Shown here: positions 36,201-38,128 of the stretch, piece after piece
How positions within the stretch are numbered: position 1 is the first letter of the stretch
Layout of the letters: the number at the start of each line of letters is the position of its first letter
Virus record (IMG/VR): IMGVR_UViG_3300030117_003468
Span: 1,373-39,500 of that record
Direction: 5' to 3' (one strand)
Source of the DNA: a virus
Length of the DNA: 38,128 nt
Notes under the pieces: generated by a model
The model's input: the letters and a program-made list of their open reading frames with translations, nothing else
What the model was told of the DNA's origin: nothing
Database searches by the model: none
Position numbers and translations under genes: made by a program

Positions 36201-38128
36201 ATACAAAGCGATTATAGAAGATATATCAAATTCTCACGTTGGTTTAGAAGTTGACGCCTTAGCTGCTGGCTCGAAAAATATTAAAAAATTAATAAAAGCC
36301 TCTATAGAAGAAAATTATCTCAACACAATCGCTGGTGTTAATCCAAATGATAGTAGAAAAACTATTGAAAGAAAAAGAGAATCTTATATAAAATCTTTAA
36401 ATGCTGAAGACGCAAAAGAATTTCAAGATAAAATTAGCGCTATTCAAAACTTAAGAAAAGATATTACAGATAATATAAACTACGATAATGTAGCAGAAAA
36501 AGCATTTGGTGACATGGGTAAAGCCATGGAGAAAAAGCTAGAGAATAATCAAGATTATATAAATGCAGATAAACGTGGTAAACTTATCATGGTTTTAAAC
36601 GCTGTAAGAAAACAAAGAATACAGGATAATATTAAGATGGGTAAGGCAGATCCTGGAATAAAAAAACAAGTTGACGATATATTAAATGACGAAGCTAATA
36701 AGAAATTAACTAAGAAACAAAGATCTGATAAAGAAAACGCTTTATATGAAAATTTTGCTAACAACTTGTTGGTTAATCAAAGACAAGCTTTTATGCAAGC
36801 TACCGAAGGCAATACTAGCGCTGAAAGTATAATAGCAAACTTAAAAAAACAAGGTAAAGAATTAGAAATAGTAGACGCTAATCAAGATAAAGAAAAGATG
36901 AAAGAGGCTGTTTGGAAGTCTGAATCATTAACAAGTATGCAGAAAAGAGGTATAAGCGAGGCTATTAATAACGGTTCGGCTAAAGGTGTTATTATTGATA
37001 ATAAGTACATAGTGCTCAATAAAGAAGCTGCTAAAGAAAACTTAAAGAGAGGTGATTTACTTCAAGGTACAGTTATGTCCCACGAAATAAGTCATTTTAT
37101 AGATGATCATTCTTTTAAAAATGAAAAAGAAAAATCTAACTACACAAATAAATTACATAATTTTATAAGCAAAAATGATGCGGAGGTACATGAATTAGCT
37201 TTAAACCGTGTTAATAATCTGGTTGATGTAGATGGTAAAAAACTTTATGATAAAAATAAAAGTTTTGAAGAACAATCTATGAAGTATAAAGACGAGTATA
37301 CTAAGTCTGTGCAAGATATTTTAATGAGAGATGATTTTGCTTTAGAATTTCAAGAGTTAAAAAAGAAATCAGGTAAAGGATTAAGAAATATAGCTAAAGG
37401 TATAATGGGTAAAGACTTTAGTATATATACAGATGAAAACGCCGGGGCTTGGATGATTGATTTTATTGATAACTTTAGAAAAGGCAAGCTATCACCATTA
37501 GCTAAACGTAAAATGAAAGCGGCTAAGAAGAAAGGTACTAGCGTTGCTACTGAGACCAAAGGCGTTGCTCAATCAGCTGACATCGTAGATCAAACAAAAG
37601 AAAATTTACAACAAATAGTAGACGATGCTTCTACTATTAACGAAGAAACTGGAGAAAAAACATTTGATAAAAGTAAATTTGATCCTAACCTACTAGAATT
37701 ACAAGCTGAAATACCAGGTATGGTAGATGCTCAGGTTAACAATTGGTTTAAAAAATATCCTCAATTAACAAGAAATTGGGATTTAGATGCTATTATTGAC
37801 GCGAAGGAGAGATTAAGTGCTGATGTTGTATATAGAATGCTTGTATCTAAAACTGATAGAAGTTTTGACGGGAGAGGATCTTTGTATGGATTCTTAAATG
37901 GTAGAATACGTTATAGAATGTTAGACCATTTTGCTGATCCAAATGTTTCTGTAATACCTGATTTTAGTCAACAAGAGATTAACGAACAAAGACAAGAGCT
38001 TGACAAAGAGTTTGCTGACGATGTTACTAAAATACAAAATCAAGAATTAGACCAACCTAGACATAAGGTTAATATGCTTACCGGTTTTTCTAAGTTAACC
38101 ACAAAACAAGATGCCGTAAAAGAAACGG
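33220..38128 (+). CDS. Giant virion protein with HEISH zincin motif (3' partial)
   Basis: The frame opens at the ATG at 33220 and stays open to the window end: 1,636 codons, incomplete. It starts MLKKPSPLKHKEEGHLI. The front half is charged and helical. A Gly/Ala-rich hydrophobic region (about 740-785, TLVAMGGTFATGGAFGASSL) could insert into a membrane, as in internal ejection proteins. A further hydrophobic stretch near 850-890 is followed by EIVEETSIEG. HEISH at 1288-1292 with H1288, E1289 and H1292 is a zinc-protease signature; E1406 in a TDENAG segment is a candidate third ligand. The last part (KERLSADVVYRML ... GSLYGFLNGRIRYRMLDHF) is helical. It probably travels in the capsid and enters the cell, by analogy with large podoviral internal proteins; this is inference. 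Confidence 0.6.
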   Translation, partial: MLKKPSPLKHKEEGHLIMTDEAHKEAHGGTIPEEVDNLTSFDISNIINAPRDEKIKEINDRTNVDVDRAVNFFNDPIASVSDQARGPQYQGIPIVVGDEEEGYLADKRRGEHWQGEPHENEFRRINGVWTHVDPTTKEQTPLDNSPGASDKDKNMISDLRFAATQDDFDINEPLTWHGKDRYKWTSELEASDKYAGLNVNVVDNITGRVRLGLPNGRSLVTNPKNFEQTEKVIKEFESFYNNNKKDKNLLSTLNFDDMNSFNAIWGKAGYRLDTRVGKEGFFGPNGDPIDLQETREKYFSDGNPFSPTDVVKAYLYDNASEGDVSNVVRAALNEENIQYEKKKNLKKQKLEGGEYTAEAHNQFMRNDYKDYIIANLQRLNVSENTINAFENRLDDLSKDLSKSKDNMSFMDYIREGFGGTAGFTPDEFWGRGQHGNDLGIMKSMTNVNSIIQSLPDNVQNNDGETIPNPDKIALQKLFSETDVDGEKIMDKELRNVIHNKELEIIDNAVRTETDKYIRQNNKDLLGVGSEIRQRQLLEGDPNLKAPDGERIESKKQIDEKVKLFVDENNSEVQKAMTNYESQVKSLAKDAAQNGIKVDIDENGNFLIDGENKKAVEFYKKEFGILKKNADNKVEDYNNTLKQYQNEYLNWQNRYGATLDMVDQTTRETDIWNIGGAAFTNGFRRFGHAALKPFDEVQAARYKKWMQEGEERGLEKKVDYQTAWKTGQSLRFGYREATTQGANTLVAMGGTFATGGAFGASSLMARATAPTLFGAYAGSDKYLELSIQQEAGEIAKQQLKALEKNRGLMSKEDYLNARMHLTRTIILGDIDQATKDRVSTTSGLIEGTVMSVVGTVPNTLNLTKGLLNRDPLKLSNKIFRSNLHAGIATGGNIAKMVAGEIVEETSIEGLNIINDGLVLGRDMDFSTLDDVAITSIVSAGPSTGTIATYTTIMEQMQTAPFRKETNAKINKLKDLEAKFRNPDLTSQMRDIYTDQYKAIIEDISNSHVGLEVDALAAGSKNIKKLIKASIEENYLNTIAGVNPNDSRKTIERKRESYIKSLNAEDAKEFQDKISAIQNLRKDITDNINYDNVAEKAFGDMGKAMEKKLENNQDYINADKRGKLIMVLNAVRKQRIQDNIKMGKADPGIKKQVDDILNDEANKKLTKKQRSDKENALYENFANNLLVNQRQAFMQATEGNTSAESIIANLKKQGKELEIVDANQDKEKMKEAVWKSESLTSMQKRGISEAINNGSAKGVIIDNKYIVLNKEAAKENLKRGDLLQGTVMSHEISHFIDDHSFKNEKEKSNYTNKLHNFISKNDAEVHELALNRVNNLVDVDGKKLYDKNKSFEEQSMKYKDEYTKSVQDILMRDDFALEFQELKKKSGKGLRNIAKGIMGKDFSIYTDENAGAWMIDFIDNFRKGKLSPLAKRKMKAAKKKGTSVATETKGVAQSADIVDQTKENLQQIVDDASTINEETGEKTFDKSKFDPNLLELQAEIPGMVDAQVNNWFKKYPQLTRNWDLDAIIDAKERLSADVVYRMLVSKTDRSFDGRGSLYGFLNGRIRYRMLDHFADPNVSVIPDFSQQEINEQRQELDKEFADDVTKIQNQELDQPRHKVNMLTGFSKLTTKQDAVKET

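Noticed and set aside
1-38128. Alternative genetic code (stop recoding, as in some crAss-like phages)
   Set aside because: Genes end with TAA mostly, but also TAG and TGA at positions with well-spaced downstream starts, so no stop codon appears reassigned.
1-38128. tRNA genes, CRISPR arrays, insertion sequences
   Set aside because: No cloverleaf-like, regularly spaced repeat or transposase sequence was recognised. Intergenic gaps are too short to hold them.

Overview
The window is a densely packed piece of a tailed double-stranded DNA phage genome. It holds 31 genes, all on the + strand. Gaps are only a few to about 70 bases, and many neighbours overlap by 1-56 bases, as in one long late (virion and lysis) transcription unit. 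Both ends are cut: the first gene has lost its 5' end, and the last, very long ORF runs off the 3' end. No tRNA, CRISPR array, insertion sequence, integrase or replication gene was seen.

The host is probably a marine member of the Bacteroidota, most likely a flavobacterium. This is inferred from strong AT richness, A/T-rich leaders with almost no Shine-Dalgarno sequences, and surface-protein modules typical of marine flavobacteria: GCTDP...NYD...DDGSC repeats, DUF285/BspA-like repeats, LRRs and LamG. The terminase, portal, scaffold, capsid and large tail proteins resemble those of crAss-like and related Bacteroidota podoviruses. That placement comes from remembered family patterns, not from a search. 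Stops are mostly TAA with a few TAG and one TGA, so the standard bacterial code fits.

Layout. 1-2394: a winged-helix-like protein, a Lys-rich protein, a small HExxH protein, a hypothetical protein and a 3TM-type holin. 2399-7169: an adhesion/fibre block containing a fibre-like protein, a LamG protein and a PKD + DUF285 protein among small unknowns. 7197-8493: a small coiled-coil protein, a small conserved-looking protein, a probable tandem GroES-fold protein and a candidate small terminase. 8493-15897: large terminase, portal, scaffold-like protein and major capsid protein, ended by a UUCG-loop hairpin. 15971-19048: a conserved-looking protein, a second UUCG hairpin, a small Cys-motif protein and two probable connector/ring proteins. 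19052-28312: a very large tail (muzzle/stabilisation-type) protein that appears split in two by a cassette of host-like repeats and one in-frame TAA. 28315-38128: two beta-rich structural proteins, a GNAT-like protein, a coiled-coil protein with an internal S74 self-cleaving domain fused to a second protein, and a giant virion protein with an HEISH zinc-protease motif.

The points most worth checking are: the split tail protein with its inserted LRR cassette; the apparent fusion of two virion genes behind the S74 domain, with an in-frame ATG exactly at the junction; the tandem GroES-like protein beside the terminase; and the two HExxH motifs, one in the lysis region and one in a giant virion protein.
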